Part shown: positions 18,388-27,065 of the stretch, piece after piece
Numbering within the stretch: the stretch's first letter is position 1
Layout: each line of letters opens with the position of its first letter
Source: JAGPUQ01 sp050250395
GTDB taxonomy: Bacteria > Pseudomonadota > Gammaproteobacteria > Pseudomonadales > Porticoccaceae
DNA: 64,000 bases
NCBI GenBank assembly: GCA_050250395.1
Contig: JBFWOQ010000002.1
Location: 1 to 64,000 of the forward strand
Reading direction: 5' to 3'
Program-made: the position numbers and the translations under genes
Notes under the pieces: generated by a model
Told to the model about the DNA's origin: nothing
Seen by the model: the letters and a program-made list of their open reading frames with translations, nothing else
Databases searched by the model: none

Positions 18388-21300
18388 ATGAAGCTGAAGT
18401 TCAAAACGCAGGACTATCAAACCGCTGCCGTCCAGGCGGTGGTGGATTGCTTCAAGAGGCAGGCACCGATCCACGGGGGTATTCGCTATCGGATGGACCC
18501 GGGCGTTCACCAAGCGCAGTCCGTCAGCCCGCAGGCCTCGCTGGCGCTCGCCCCGTCCGAGGCCATCGCCGACAAAGAGGCGGCGTTCCGCAACGGGGAC
18601 ATCACCCTGTCCGAGCCGAACCTCCTGGAAAACATCCAGCAGGTTCAACGCCGGCAGAACCTGCCCGTTTCGATCGAGCTGGTGAAGACCAAGGTCGCCC
18701 GCGTGAATCTCGACATCGAGATGGAAACCGGCACGGGCAAGACCTATTGCTACATCAAGACCATCTTCGAGCTGAACAAGCAGTACGGCTGGAGCAAGTT
18801 CATCATCGTGGTGCCCAGCATCGCCATCCGCGAGGGCGTGGCCAAGTCGCTGGAGATCACCGCTGAACACTTCCTGGAGAGCTACAAGAAGAAGGCACGC
18901 TTTTTCATCTACAACTCCAAGCAGCTGCATAACCTGGAGAGCTTTTCGTCGGACGCGGGCATCAACGTGATGGTCATCAACGTGCACGCGTTCAATGCCA
19001 CTGGCAAGGATAATCGGCGCATTTATGAGGCACTGGACGACTTCCAGTCGCGCAGGCCCATTGACGTAATCAGTGCCAACCGCCCAATTCTGATCCTGGA
19101 CGAGCCGCAGAAGATGGAAGGCGGCAAGACTCTGGATTCGCTGGTTAATTTCAAGCCGCTGATGGTGTTGCGCTATTCGGCCACCCACAAGACCACGCAC
19201 AACAAGATCCACCGGCTGGACGCGCTGGACGCCTACAACCAGAAGCTGGTGAAGAAGATCGCCGTGCGCGGCATCGCGGTGAAGGGGCTGGCGGGCACCA
19301 ACGCCTACCTGTATCTGCAATCCATCGACATTTCCACCAAGAAGCCGCCCGAGGCGCGCGTGGAGTTGGAGCGGAAGCTTGCCAATGGCGACATCAAGCC
19401 CGTGGTGCGCAAGATCGGCAAGGGCGACAACCTGTTCGACCTGTCGGGCGGATTGGATCAGTACCGCAACTACGTGGTGGCGGACATCAATGCCAGCACC
19501 GACACGCTGAGCTTCACCAACGGCGTCGAACTGGTGGTTGGCGACGCCACGGGCGATGTGAATGAACCGGCGCTGCGCCGCATTCAGATCCGCGAGGCCA
19601 TCAAGGCGCACTTCGACAAGGAACAGGCGCTGTTCCAGCAGGGCGTGAAGGTATTGACCCTCTTCTTCATCGACGAGGTGGCCAAGTACCGCGACTACTC
19701 CGCGCCCGACGAGCAAGGCGAATACGCCCGCATCTTTGAGGAGGAATACACCCAGTACCTGAACGAGATGCTTGATTTGGATGAAACAGCCTACGTCAAA
19801 TACCTGAAAGGCATCCCGGCGAACAAGACCCACAGCGGCTACTTCTCGATTGACAAGAAGAGCAAGCGGCTGGCCGACCCCACGGTCGCGGCGCGTGGCG
19901 AGAACGCCGGTCTGTCCGACGACGTGGACGCTTACGACCTGATCCTGAAGGACAAGGAGCGCTTGTTGTCGTTGGCCGAGCCGGTGCGCTTCATCTTTTC
20001 GCACTCGGCCCTGCGCGAAGGCTGGGACAACCCGAACGTGTTTGTCATCTGCGCGCTGAAGCACAGCGACAACACCATCTCGCGCCGCCAGGAGGTGGGG
20101 CGCGGCATGCGGCTGTCCGTAAACCAGAGTGGCGACCGGATGGATCACCCGGCCATCGTCCACGACGTAAACGTGCTGACCGTGGTGGCCAGCGAGAGCT
20201 ACAAGGACTTCGTTGCCGCGCTGCAGAAGGACATCAGCGAGTCGCTGTCTGCACGTCCGCGCGTGGCGGACGAGGCCTACTTCACCGGCAAGGTGCTGAA
20301 GACTGCGACTGGCGATGTCGAGGTCACGCCGCAGCTTGCGAAGCAGATCTACAAGTACCTGCTCAAGCACGACTACTCCGACGACACGGATCGCATCACC
20401 AGCGCATATCACGAGGCCAAGAAGGACGGTGCGCTGGCAGCGCTGCCCCCCGAGCTGGCACCGCACGCCGAGCAGGTCTTCAAGCTGATCGACAGTGTCT
20501 TCAGCGAGAGCCAGTTGCCCGACATTGGCGACGACCGCAAACCCAAGAAGAACCCGCTCAACGCCAACTTCGAGAAGCAGGAGTTCAAGGAACTCTGGCA
20601 TCGGATCAATCGCAAGGCGGCGTACAGTGTCCAGTTCGACTCGGACGAGCTGGTGCAGAAGGCGGTCAATACCCTCAACGACAAGGATGCCGGGCTGCGA
20701 GTCTCCCCGTTGCAGTACACCATCCAGCACGGTGAACAGGCAGCCGCCGTGACCTACGACGGAATCAAGGGCGGCAATGCGTTTGAGTTGAAGGTCAGTG
20801 AGACAGAAACCAACCGCGCCTCAATCCATTCGGCGGTCAAGTACGACCTTATCGGCAAGCTTGCCGAAGGCACCCAGCTGACGCGGCGCACGGTGACCGA
20901 GATTCTGAAGGGACTCAACGCCGGCGTATTCGCGCAGTTCAAGACCAACCCGGAGAGTTTCATTGCCGAGGCGATTCGCTTGATCAACGAGCAGAAGGCC
21001 ACCGTCATCATCGAGCATCTGGCCTACGATCCGGTCGAGGACAAGTTCGACCTCGACATCTTCACTGCCGGGCAAACCAAGCAGGACTTCAGCAATGCGG
21101 TCAAGACACCCAAGCACCACATCTACGACTTCGTGCTGCCGGATTCGGGGTCGAAGCCGGAGCGTGACTTTGCCGCGGCGTTGGAGGCCAGCGCTGAAGT
21201 CGTTGTGTACGCCAAGTTGCCACGCGGTTTCCTGATCCCGACCCCGGTCGGCGACTATAACCCGGACTGGGCCATTTCCTTTAAGGAAGGCGCGGTCAAG

Positions 21301-21483
21301 CACATCTACTTCGTGGCGGAAACCAAGGGTTCGATGGCCTCGATGGATCTCCGCGAGATCGAGAGAACGAAGATCAAATGCGCCCGCAAGTTCTTCGATG
21401 AGATGAACCGCCGCTTCGCCCCGGAGAACGTCAAGTACGACGTGGTGGACAGCTTTGGGAAGTTGATGGAAATCGTGAAGTAG
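18388..21483 (+). CDS. res: Type III restriction endonuclease subunit Res
   Basis: Res is the ATP-dependent translocase/nuclease that cleaves DNA together with Mod when unmodified sites are met. The 1031-residue protein is complete. Motor motifs: Walker A ETGTGKT (113-119), DEPQ box (238-241) and motif VI QEVGRGMR (568-575). The C-terminal nuclease has the PD-(D/E)xK signature with PD (959-960) and E978-T-K980 in FVAETKGS. The ATG at 18388 has a modest AAAGG upstream. It is the last gene of the island; no gene is broken, so an active restriction system is plausible. Confidence 0.94.
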   Translation: MKLKFKTQDYQTAAVQAVVDCFKRQAPIHGGIRYRMDPGVHQAQSVSPQASLALAPSEAIADKEAAFRNGDITLSEPNLLENIQQVQRRQNLPVSIELVKTKVARVNLDIEMETGTGKTYCYIKTIFELNKQYGWSKFIIVVPSIAIREGVAKSLEITAEHFLESYKKKARFFIYNSKQLHNLESFSSDAGINVMVINVHAFNATGKDNRRIYEALDDFQSRRPIDVISANRPILILDEPQKMEGGKTLDSLVNFKPLMVLRYSATHKTTHNKIHRLDALDAYNQKLVKKIAVRGIAVKGLAGTNAYLYLQSIDISTKKPPEARVELERKLANGDIKPVVRKIGKGDNLFDLSGGLDQYRNYVVADINASTDTLSFTNGVELVVGDATGDVNEPALRRIQIREAIKAHFDKEQALFQQGVKVLTLFFIDEVAKYRDYSAPDEQGEYARIFEEEYTQYLNEMLDLDETAYVKYLKGIPANKTHSGYFSIDKKSKRLADPTVAARGENAGLSDDVDAYDLILKDKERLLSLAEPVRFIFSHSALREGWDNPNVFVICALKHSDNTISRRQEVGRGMRLSVNQSGDRMDHPAIVHDVNVLTVVASESYKDFVAALQKDISESLSARPRVADEAYFTGKVLKTATGDVEVTPQLAKQIYKYLLKHDYSDDTDRITSAYHEAKKDGALAALPPELAPHAEQVFKLIDSVFSESQLPDIGDDRKPKKNPLNANFEKQEFKELWHRINRKAAYSVQFDSDELVQKAVNTLNDKDAGLRVSPLQYTIQHGEQAAAVTYDGIKGGNAFELKVSETETNRASIHSAVKYDLIGKLAEGTQLTRRTVTEILKGLNAGVFAQFKTNPESFIAEAIRLINEQKATVIIEHLAYDPVEDKFDLDIFTAGQTKQDFSNAVKTPKHHIYDFVLPDSGSKPERDFAAALEASAEVVVYAKLPRGFLIPTPVGDYNPDWAISFKEGAVKHIYFVAETKGSMASMDLREIERTKIKCARKFFDEMNRRFAPENVKYDVVDSFGKLMEIVK

Positions 21484-21757
21484 CGCCCACCAGGATGCCG
21501 GACAGTCAAAACACTGAGCGGCCAAATGGCCAGCAGCTTCTGCTTGATGCTTGGGCGGTTCAGTCGGTTCCTCGGTGTCGAGCATTCGATTGGCGCTCGG
21601 GCTACGCGCTAGTGCCGAGCGGCAACCCGCAGCCACCATCGGCACCGCGACCTGAATCACGATAGCCGCGTGCCGCCAGCACCGGACAGCGCTTGTATTC
21701 CGGCCGAATTATCGACACATTACGGCTTCTTTCCGGAACCGGTCGGACTATCTCATC
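21484..21757. other. Right edge of the defence island, non-coding
   Basis: The 274 bp after res contain no gene I can support. A short hairpin GGCCAAATGGCC and a longer one built on GCTCGG...CCGAGC near 21594-21623 occur, neither followed by a T run. The second copy of the 11-bp island repeat lies at 21743-21753, five bases before the next start codon. No integrase, transposase or tRNA remnant is visible. Confidence 0.55.
21743..21753 (+). repeat. 11-bp direct repeat, right copy (island edge)
   Basis: TCGGACTATCT, identical to 9109-9119. Removing one copy with everything between would put the downstream gene about 60 bp after ychF, a normal intergenic distance. Confidence 0.5.
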
Positions 21758-22303
21758 ATGAACAAAGGCATGCTTGCGGGTCTCGTTGCGGGAGCCGTGC
21801 TGGCCACGGCCGTCGGCGCCATCGGCGGTTATCGCGCGCTCCATCCCGAGCCCAAGTTCGCGGAAGTGCTCGCAGTCACCGAAGTTACCCGCGATGTGCA
21901 AGTACCCAAGGAAGTGTGCGCCGACGTGGCGGTGACGCGACGGCGACCGGCCCAGGACCAGAACCAGATTCTCGGCACCGTGGCGGGGGCGGTGATCGGC
22001 GGTGTTGTCGGCCACCAGATCGGCGGCGGCTCCGGCAAGAAGATCGCTACCGCGGCCGGCGCGGTGGCCGGTGGCTACGCCGGCAACAAAACCCAGGAGC
22101 GGATGCAGGCGAACGACACCTACACCACCACCGAGCGCCGCTGCCACACCGAGCATGAAACCAAAACCGAAGTGACCGGCTACGATGTCCGCTACCGCCT
22201 GCGCGACGAAGAACACAGTGTCCGCATGGACCATCGCCCCGGCGAACGCATCCCCGTGGTGGATGGTCAACTGGTGCTGAATCCCGAGCCGCCAAAACCC
22301 TGA
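21758..22303 (+). CDS. Glycine-zipper (17-kDa antigen/YcfJ-like) envelope protein
   Basis: A 181-residue protein with an N-terminal hydrophobic segment (MLAGLVAGAVLATAVGAIGG) that is an anchor or signal peptide without a lipobox. Residues 70-110 form a glycine-zipper two-helix hairpin (TVAGAVIGGVVGHQIGGG, ATAAGAVAGGYAGN), the hallmark of the Rickettsia 17-kDa surface antigen/YcfJ group. The C-terminal part is polar with a conserved-looking YDVRYRL and PGERIPVVDG. Such proteins sit in the envelope and affect its integrity or biofilm formation; the exact role is unknown. It would have been the original neighbour of ychF before the island arrived. Confidence 0.8.
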   Translation: MNKGMLAGLVAGAVLATAVGAIGGYRALHPEPKFAEVLAVTEVTRDVQVPKEVCADVAVTRRRPAQDQNQILGTVAGAVIGGVVGHQIGGGSGKKIATAAGAVAGGYAGNKTQERMQANDTYTTTERRCHTEHETKTEVTGYDVRYRLRDEEHSVRMDHRPGERIPVVDGQLVLNPEPPKP

Positions 22304-22366
22304 CCCGGGCGGCCACCCGCCGATGGCACGCGCGCGCGCCCCGCGCCACAGCCCTGGAAAACGCGC

Positions 22367-23926
22367 ATGAGCGACCCGGATCCGCAGCCCCAACCCGGCG
22401 CGCTGTTGCGAATTCTGCAAACGCTTGAAAGGCTCGGCAACCGGCTGCCCGATCCGGTCCTGCTGTTTCTGCTTCTGCTGATCTCGGTCTGGTTGCTGTC
22501 GGCACTGTTGGCGCCGGTCGAATTTGCCGCGCAACACCCCCAGACCGGCGCCACGATCAAGATTGTCAATCTGCTGACCGGGACGGAGCTCACGCGCTTC
22601 CTGACCCAGATGGTCCCGGTATTCACCGCCTTTGCGCCGCTGGGGATCGTCCTGGTGGCGCTGCTCGGAGTCGGCGTTGCGGAGCACTCCGGACTCATCG
22701 CCGCCGGGCTGCGCAAACTGCTGAGTATCACCACCGCCCGTTGGCTGACACCCATCGTGCTGCTGGTGGCGATCGTCAGCCACACTGCCGCCGACGCCGG
22801 CTATGTCGTGGTCATCCCACTGGCGGCGGTGATTTTTCGTGCCGCCGGCCGCCACCCGCTGGCGGGCATCGCCGCGGCCTTTGCCGGCGTGTCGGGTGGG
22901 TTTTCCGCCAACTTCATTCCCTCGGCGCTCGATCCCCTGCTCCAGGGCATCACCCAGGAAGCAGGCCGCGTGCTGGACCCGGAGCTGCTCGTCAACCCGC
23001 TGTGCAACTGGTTTTTCATGAGCACATCGAGCCTGCTGGTGATCGGCCTCGGCTGGTGGCTCACCGACCGGGTCGTCGAGCCCTGGCTGACCAGGACCTA
23101 CCCGCTGACCGACGCCCCGGAGGATACCGCCGGGTTGACGCCGCTGGCGGCCCGGGAGCGGCGCGGGCTCTGCTGGGCGGCGGTCAGCCTGGCGCTGTCG
23201 CTGGCGCTGCTGCTCGCGGCAATCCTGCCCGCCAGCTCGGCCCTGCGGGATCCGGCGACCGGTGCCATGGCATCCTTCGGCGCACCCCTGATGCACGCCA
23301 TCGTGCCCCTGATCTTTGTCCTGTTCCTGATCCCGGGCGTGACCTATGGCATCGCCGCCGGATCCATCCGCGGACACCGCGATGTGATCGCCGGGATGAC
23401 CCGCGCCATGGAAAGCATGGGCTATTACATCGTGATGGCGTTTTTCGCCGCGCAGTTCATCGCGGCCTTCAGCCGCTCCAACTTGGGGGTTCTGCTCGCC
23501 GTTGAGGGCGCGGAAGGGCTGAGCGCACTGCACCTGCCGCCCCAGTTCACCATCGTCGGCATTATTCTGTTAACGGCTTGCATCAATCTGTTCGTGGGCT
23601 CGGCGTCGGCGAAATGGCTGCTGATCGCGCCCACCTTCGTACCCATGCTGATGCAGCTCGGCATCGCGCCGGAATTGACCCAGGCGGCGTACCGGATCGG
23701 GGATTCCTCGGCCAACATCGTGACCCCGCTGATGCCCTACTTCCCGCTGGTGGTGGTGTTCTGCCGGCGTTATGTCCGTGACGCCGGCATCGGTACCCTG
23801 ATCGCGATGATGCTTCCCTACGCGCTGGCGCTGCTGCTGGGCTGGACCCTGCTGCTGCTGGGGTACTGGGCGCTGGGACTCCCGCTCGGTCTCCAGGCCG
23901 GCTATGTGTACCCGCGTCCGGGATAG
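22367..23926 (+). CDS. AbgT-family inner-membrane transporter
   Basis: A 519-residue, very hydrophobic protein with about a dozen membrane segments, starting at ATG 22367. The family signatures are clear: NRLPDPVLLFLLLL at the start, FAPLGIVLVALLGVGVAEHSGLI, the re-entrant region GGFSANFIPSALDPLLQGIT, and FVGSASAKWLLIAPTFVPML with GDSSANIVTPLMPYFPL. E. coli AbgT imports p-aminobenzoyl-glutamate, while some relatives (MtrF, YdaH) were described as sulfonamide/PABA exporters, so the substrate and direction are open. No aminobenzoyl-glutamate hydrolase genes accompany it. It is preceded by 63 bp of spacer after the glycine-zipper gene. Confidence 0.9.
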   Translation: MSDPDPQPQPGALLRILQTLERLGNRLPDPVLLFLLLLISVWLLSALLAPVEFAAQHPQTGATIKIVNLLTGTELTRFLTQMVPVFTAFAPLGIVLVALLGVGVAEHSGLIAAGLRKLLSITTARWLTPIVLLVAIVSHTAADAGYVVVIPLAAVIFRAAGRHPLAGIAAAFAGVSGGFSANFIPSALDPLLQGITQEAGRVLDPELLVNPLCNWFFMSTSSLLVIGLGWWLTDRVVEPWLTRTYPLTDAPEDTAGLTPLAARERRGLCWAAVSLALSLALLLAAILPASSALRDPATGAMASFGAPLMHAIVPLIFVLFLIPGVTYGIAAGSIRGHRDVIAGMTRAMESMGYYIVMAFFAAQFIAAFSRSNLGVLLAVEGAEGLSALHLPPQFTIVGIILLTACINLFVGSASAKWLLIAPTFVPMLMQLGIAPELTQAAYRIGDSSANIVTPLMPYFPLVVVFCRRYVRDAGIGTLIAMMLPYALALLLGWTLLLLGYWALGLPLGLQAGYVYPRPG

Positions 23927-24055
23927 GTGGAAACGCAGGGTCGCGCTTACCCTGGTGGCAATCTTGACACCCCCCGAGGCTTACGCAAAACTGATTTTAC
24001 CCTTGGGTAACAACGACCTCCGGCACAATCCCCACCGGCTTCGGCAGCTAAAAAT

Positions 24056-25558
24056 ATGGGCATCCGTGAAAGCAGCGGAATTCTGAAGACGCTGGCGGCG
24101 GGCAAACGCAAGCCGCGCATCGTCGTCGTCGGCACCGGGTTGTCCGGGATCTGCATGGGAATGCGGCTGATGGCCGCCGGTTACGACGACCTGGTGCTGC
24201 TGGAAAAAGCCGACCGCTGCGGCGGTACCTGGCACTACAACCAGTATCCCGGCCTGCGCTGCGACGTGCCCTCCCACTATTACCAGTACAGCTTCGAACC
24301 CAGTTCGCAATGGAGCCACCGGTTTTGCGGCGGCGAGGAGATCCGCCGGTACTTCGAGCGCATGGCGCGCAAGTATGGGGTCTTCGAGCGCATCCGCTTC
24401 AACACCGAGACGCGGCACGCGGAATGGGCCGGTAGTGGCTGGCAACTGGATGTGGCAACGGCGGCCGGCGCCAGCGAGCAGCTCGAGTGCGACATCCTGA
24501 TCGCCGCCTGCGGCATCCTGGTACGACCCAGGTATCCGGACCTTCCCGGCCTCGATTCCTTCGCCGGGGCCGTGGTGCATTCCGCCCGCTGGGATCACTC
24601 CCTGGAGCTGGCCGGCGCGCGCGTCGGCGTCATCGGCAACGGCTCGACCGGCATCCAGATGATCAAGCCGCTCACCGAGGTGTGCAGCAAGGTGATTTCC
24701 TTCCAGCGCACCCCGCAGTGGGTGCTGCCGATTCCGAACCGGAAATATTCCAGATTCGGTCATTGGCTGACGCGGCAACTACCTGTGCTTTCCAAGCTGT
24801 ACTACAACGGCTACCGGTTGCTCATGGAGCAGGTGCTGGGTCGCGGCATCATCAAGGACAACGCCTCCCGGCGCATGGTCGCCAAACTGTGCCGCTGGAA
24901 TCTCGACCGCGTGAAGGATCCCGAGCTGCGCGCCAAACTGACCCCGGACTACACACCGATGTGCAAACGCCTGGTGATGTCGTCGGAGTTCTATCCCGCC
25001 ATTCAGCGCCCCAACGCCGAACTCGTGCGCGTCGGTATCGACCACGTCGAACCGCGCGGGATCGTCACCGCGGATGGCCAGCTCCACGAACTCGACATCA
25101 TCGCGCTGGCCACCGGCTTTCACGCCAACGAGTACATGTTGCCGATGACCATGACCGGCGCGCACGGCGTCACCCTGGACGCGGCCTGGAAGGACGGTCC
25201 GCGCGGCTATCGCACCGTGGCCATGCCCAGCTTCCCCAACTTCTTCATGGTGATGGGTCCGCACAGTCCGGTGGGCAATTTCTCGCTCGCCTCCATCGCC
25301 GAAACCCAGAGCGAATACATCATGAAGTTCATCGAGCTCTGGGCGGAGCGCAGGTTCGAACAGATTTATCCCCGTGAAGATGCGACCGAGCGGTTCAACG
25401 CCGAGATGCTGGCGAACATGAAGGATACGGTGTGGACCACCGGCTGCAAGAGCTGGTATCTGGACGCGAAAGGTGTGCCGGGTTCATGGCCCTGGACGGC
25501 AACCCGGTTCCGCGGCGACCTGCGGGACCCGAAATTGCGGGAATATGTGATAGCCTGA
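24056..25558 (+). CDS. FAD-dependent Baeyer-Villiger-type monooxygenase
   Basis: A 500-residue flavoprotein with two Rossmann motifs: FAD-binding VVVGTGLSGICMGMRL near residue 23 and NADPH-binding GVIGNGSTGIQMI near 190. Between them lies the Baeyer-Villiger fingerprint FxGxxxHxxxW, seen as FAGAVVHSARW. These enzymes insert oxygen next to a ketone to give an ester or lactone, using NADPH and O2. The aromatic-rich GGTWHYNQYPGLRCD segment is also typical. It stands just upstream, on the same strand, of a thiolase-fold pair, which suggests a catabolic route for a ketone or steroid/terpenoid-like substrate; the substrate itself cannot be told from sequence. Confidence 0.88.
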   Translation: MGIRESSGILKTLAAGKRKPRIVVVGTGLSGICMGMRLMAAGYDDLVLLEKADRCGGTWHYNQYPGLRCDVPSHYYQYSFEPSSQWSHRFCGGEEIRRYFERMARKYGVFERIRFNTETRHAEWAGSGWQLDVATAAGASEQLECDILIAACGILVRPRYPDLPGLDSFAGAVVHSARWDHSLELAGARVGVIGNGSTGIQMIKPLTEVCSKVISFQRTPQWVLPIPNRKYSRFGHWLTRQLPVLSKLYYNGYRLLMEQVLGRGIIKDNASRRMVAKLCRWNLDRVKDPELRAKLTPDYTPMCKRLVMSSEFYPAIQRPNAELVRVGIDHVEPRGIVTADGQLHELDIIALATGFHANEYMLPMTMTGAHGVTLDAAWKDGPRGYRTVAMPSFPNFFMVMGPHSPVGNFSLASIAETQSEYIMKFIELWAERRFEQIYPREDATERFNAEMLANMKDTVWTTGCKSWYLDAKGVPGSWPWTATRFRGDLRDPKLREYVIA

Positions 25559-25671
25559 AGCGCAAGGCTTGGCGTCGGTCCTGACGGCCTTGGCTCCGAT
25601 AACAACGAAAGCAGTCGATCAACATCGCCGCCGGTGCCCAGCGCCCCGGCCCTCAAACCAGGAGGTGTGGT

Positions 25672-27054
25672 TTGTCCGGTATTTTGCGTTACGGTTCTTA
25701 CATTCCCTATTTTCGGCTCGACCGCCAGGCCGCGGGCATCGGGCGCGGCGAACGCGCCATCGCCAGCTATGACGAAGACGCGGTCTCCATGGCCGTGGAA
25801 GCCGGCCGTCAGGCGCTCGGCGGCGCGGCGGTAGACACCCTGATGTTTGCCACCACCAGTCCACCCTACGCGGAAAAACTCAATACCGCGGCGATTTCCG
25901 CGGCCCTCGACCTGCCGGCGCAAACCCGCTCCCTCGAGCTCGGCGGCAACAGCCGCATGGGGCTGGCCGGGTTGCTGCTGGCCAGCGAACTCGGCCAGGC
26001 CGGGCGCACCACGCTGGTGTGCGCCAGCGACGTGGTGATCGGCGCGCCGGGTGGCGCCCGCGAGCGGGACAGCGGCGATGCCGCCGTCGCCTTTGTCACC
26101 GGCGCCGCGGATGAGGCCATCGCCCGCCTGCTGGGCAGCGCATCGAGCACTGCGGAAGTACTGGACGTGTGGCGTCTGCCGGGCGATGCCTTCGCCCGCC
26201 AGTGGGAGGAGCGCTTCGGGATCGAAATCCTCGGGCCGGTGAGTGTCGATACCGCCAAACGCGCGTTGATCAACGCGGGCGTCGAGCCCGCGTCCCTCGC
26301 CAAGGTGGTGCTGGACGCCGCCAACCGCCGCGATCTGGCCGACATTCCCCGCGCGCTCGGCCTCAAGTCCGAACAGCTGGCCGACCCGTTGGTGGACAGT
26401 GTCGGTCGCACCGGTGTCGCCCACGCCGGACTGTTGCTCGCTCAGGTTCTGGATACCGCCAAACCGGGCGACCGCATCCTGGTGCTGTCCACCGCCGACG
26501 GTTGCGACGCCCTGGTGTTCGAGGTCACCGATCGCATCGCTTCCGGGCGGCCGGCGCGCAGCGTCGCCCACTGGCTCGCGTCCAAGCGCACCGACCTGGC
26601 CTACAACAATTACCTCAAATGGCGCGGCATCCTGCCTTTCGAGCCACCGCGCCGGCCGGATCCCAGCCGGCCCGCGGCGCCGGTGATGAAACGGCACGAA
26701 CGCTGGAAGTACGCCTTCCACGGCTCCCGGTGCGTGCAGTGCGACCAGGGTTATCTGCCGCCGCAGCGGGTGTGCGTGAAATGCGGCGCGGTAGACGAAA
26801 TGAAAGACGAGCCGTTTGCCGATCAGCCCTGCCGTATCACCACCTTCACCCTCGACCATCTCGCCTACAGCCTGCAACCGCCGGTCATTTCCACCGTGGT
26901 GGATTTCGGCTGCGGCGGCCGTATGGCCTGCGAGCTGGCGGATGCCGATCCGAAAGATGTCGGCATCGGCAACCAACTCGAAATGACCTTCCGCCGGTTC
27001 TATACCGGGGAAGGCGTCCACAACTATTTCTGGAAAGCGCGCCCGGTGCGCTAG
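25672..27054 (+). CDS. HMG-CoA-synthase-like thiolase-fold protein fused to DUF35 (OB-fold/zinc ribbon)
   Basis: A 460-residue fusion. Residues 1-330 have the thiolase fold in the HMG-CoA synthase/KAS III style (ILRYGSYIPYFRL, TLVCASDVV, GDAAVAFVTGA, VDSVGRTGVAHAGLLLA). The position where the family keeps its nucleophilic cysteine reads LGGNSRMGLAG, with serine 94 or asparagine 93 instead. Residues 340-460 are a DUF35 module: zinc ribbon CVQCDQGYLPPQRVCVKC, then an OB-fold. The start is a TTG just after a strong AGGAGGTG (25660-25667). It ends 11 bp before a cysteine-containing thiolase gene. In archaea a DUF35 protein bridges thiolase and HMG-CoA synthase, so a two-protein complex is likely here; catalysis by this subunit is doubtful. 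Confidence 0.8.
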   Translation: MSGILRYGSYIPYFRLDRQAAGIGRGERAIASYDEDAVSMAVEAGRQALGGAAVDTLMFATTSPPYAEKLNTAAISAALDLPAQTRSLELGGNSRMGLAGLLLASELGQAGRTTLVCASDVVIGAPGGARERDSGDAAVAFVTGAADEAIARLLGSASSTAEVLDVWRLPGDAFARQWEERFGIEILGPVSVDTAKRALINAGVEPASLAKVVLDAANRRDLADIPRALGLKSEQLADPLVDSVGRTGVAHAGLLLAQVLDTAKPGDRILVLSTADGCDALVFEVTDRIASGRPARSVAHWLASKRTDLAYNNYLKWRGILPFEPPRRPDPSRPAAPVMKRHERWKYAFHGSRCVQCDQGYLPPQRVCVKCGAVDEMKDEPFADQPCRITTFTLDHLAYSLQPPVISTVVDFGCGGRMACELADADPKDVGIGNQLEMTFRRFYTGEGVHNYFWKARPVR

Positions 27055-27065
27055 GGGTATGTGCC

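Noticed and set aside
9065..21757. Integrative element with tRNA attachment site
   Set aside because: No integrase, recombinase or tRNA fragment was found at either edge; the nearest tRNA (Gln, 5560) is 3.5 kb away and intact.
21602..23533. Minus-strand frame of 643 codons opposite the AbgT transporter and glycine-zipper genes
   Set aside because: Composition (His, Gln, Gly, Arg rich) is typical of an antisense shadow and it spans three real genes.
26169..27065. Upstream extension of the thiolase frame by about 300 codons
   Set aside because: It overlaps the DUF35-fusion gene in another frame and is arginine-rich with no homology; the thiolase N-terminus fits the ATG at 27066.
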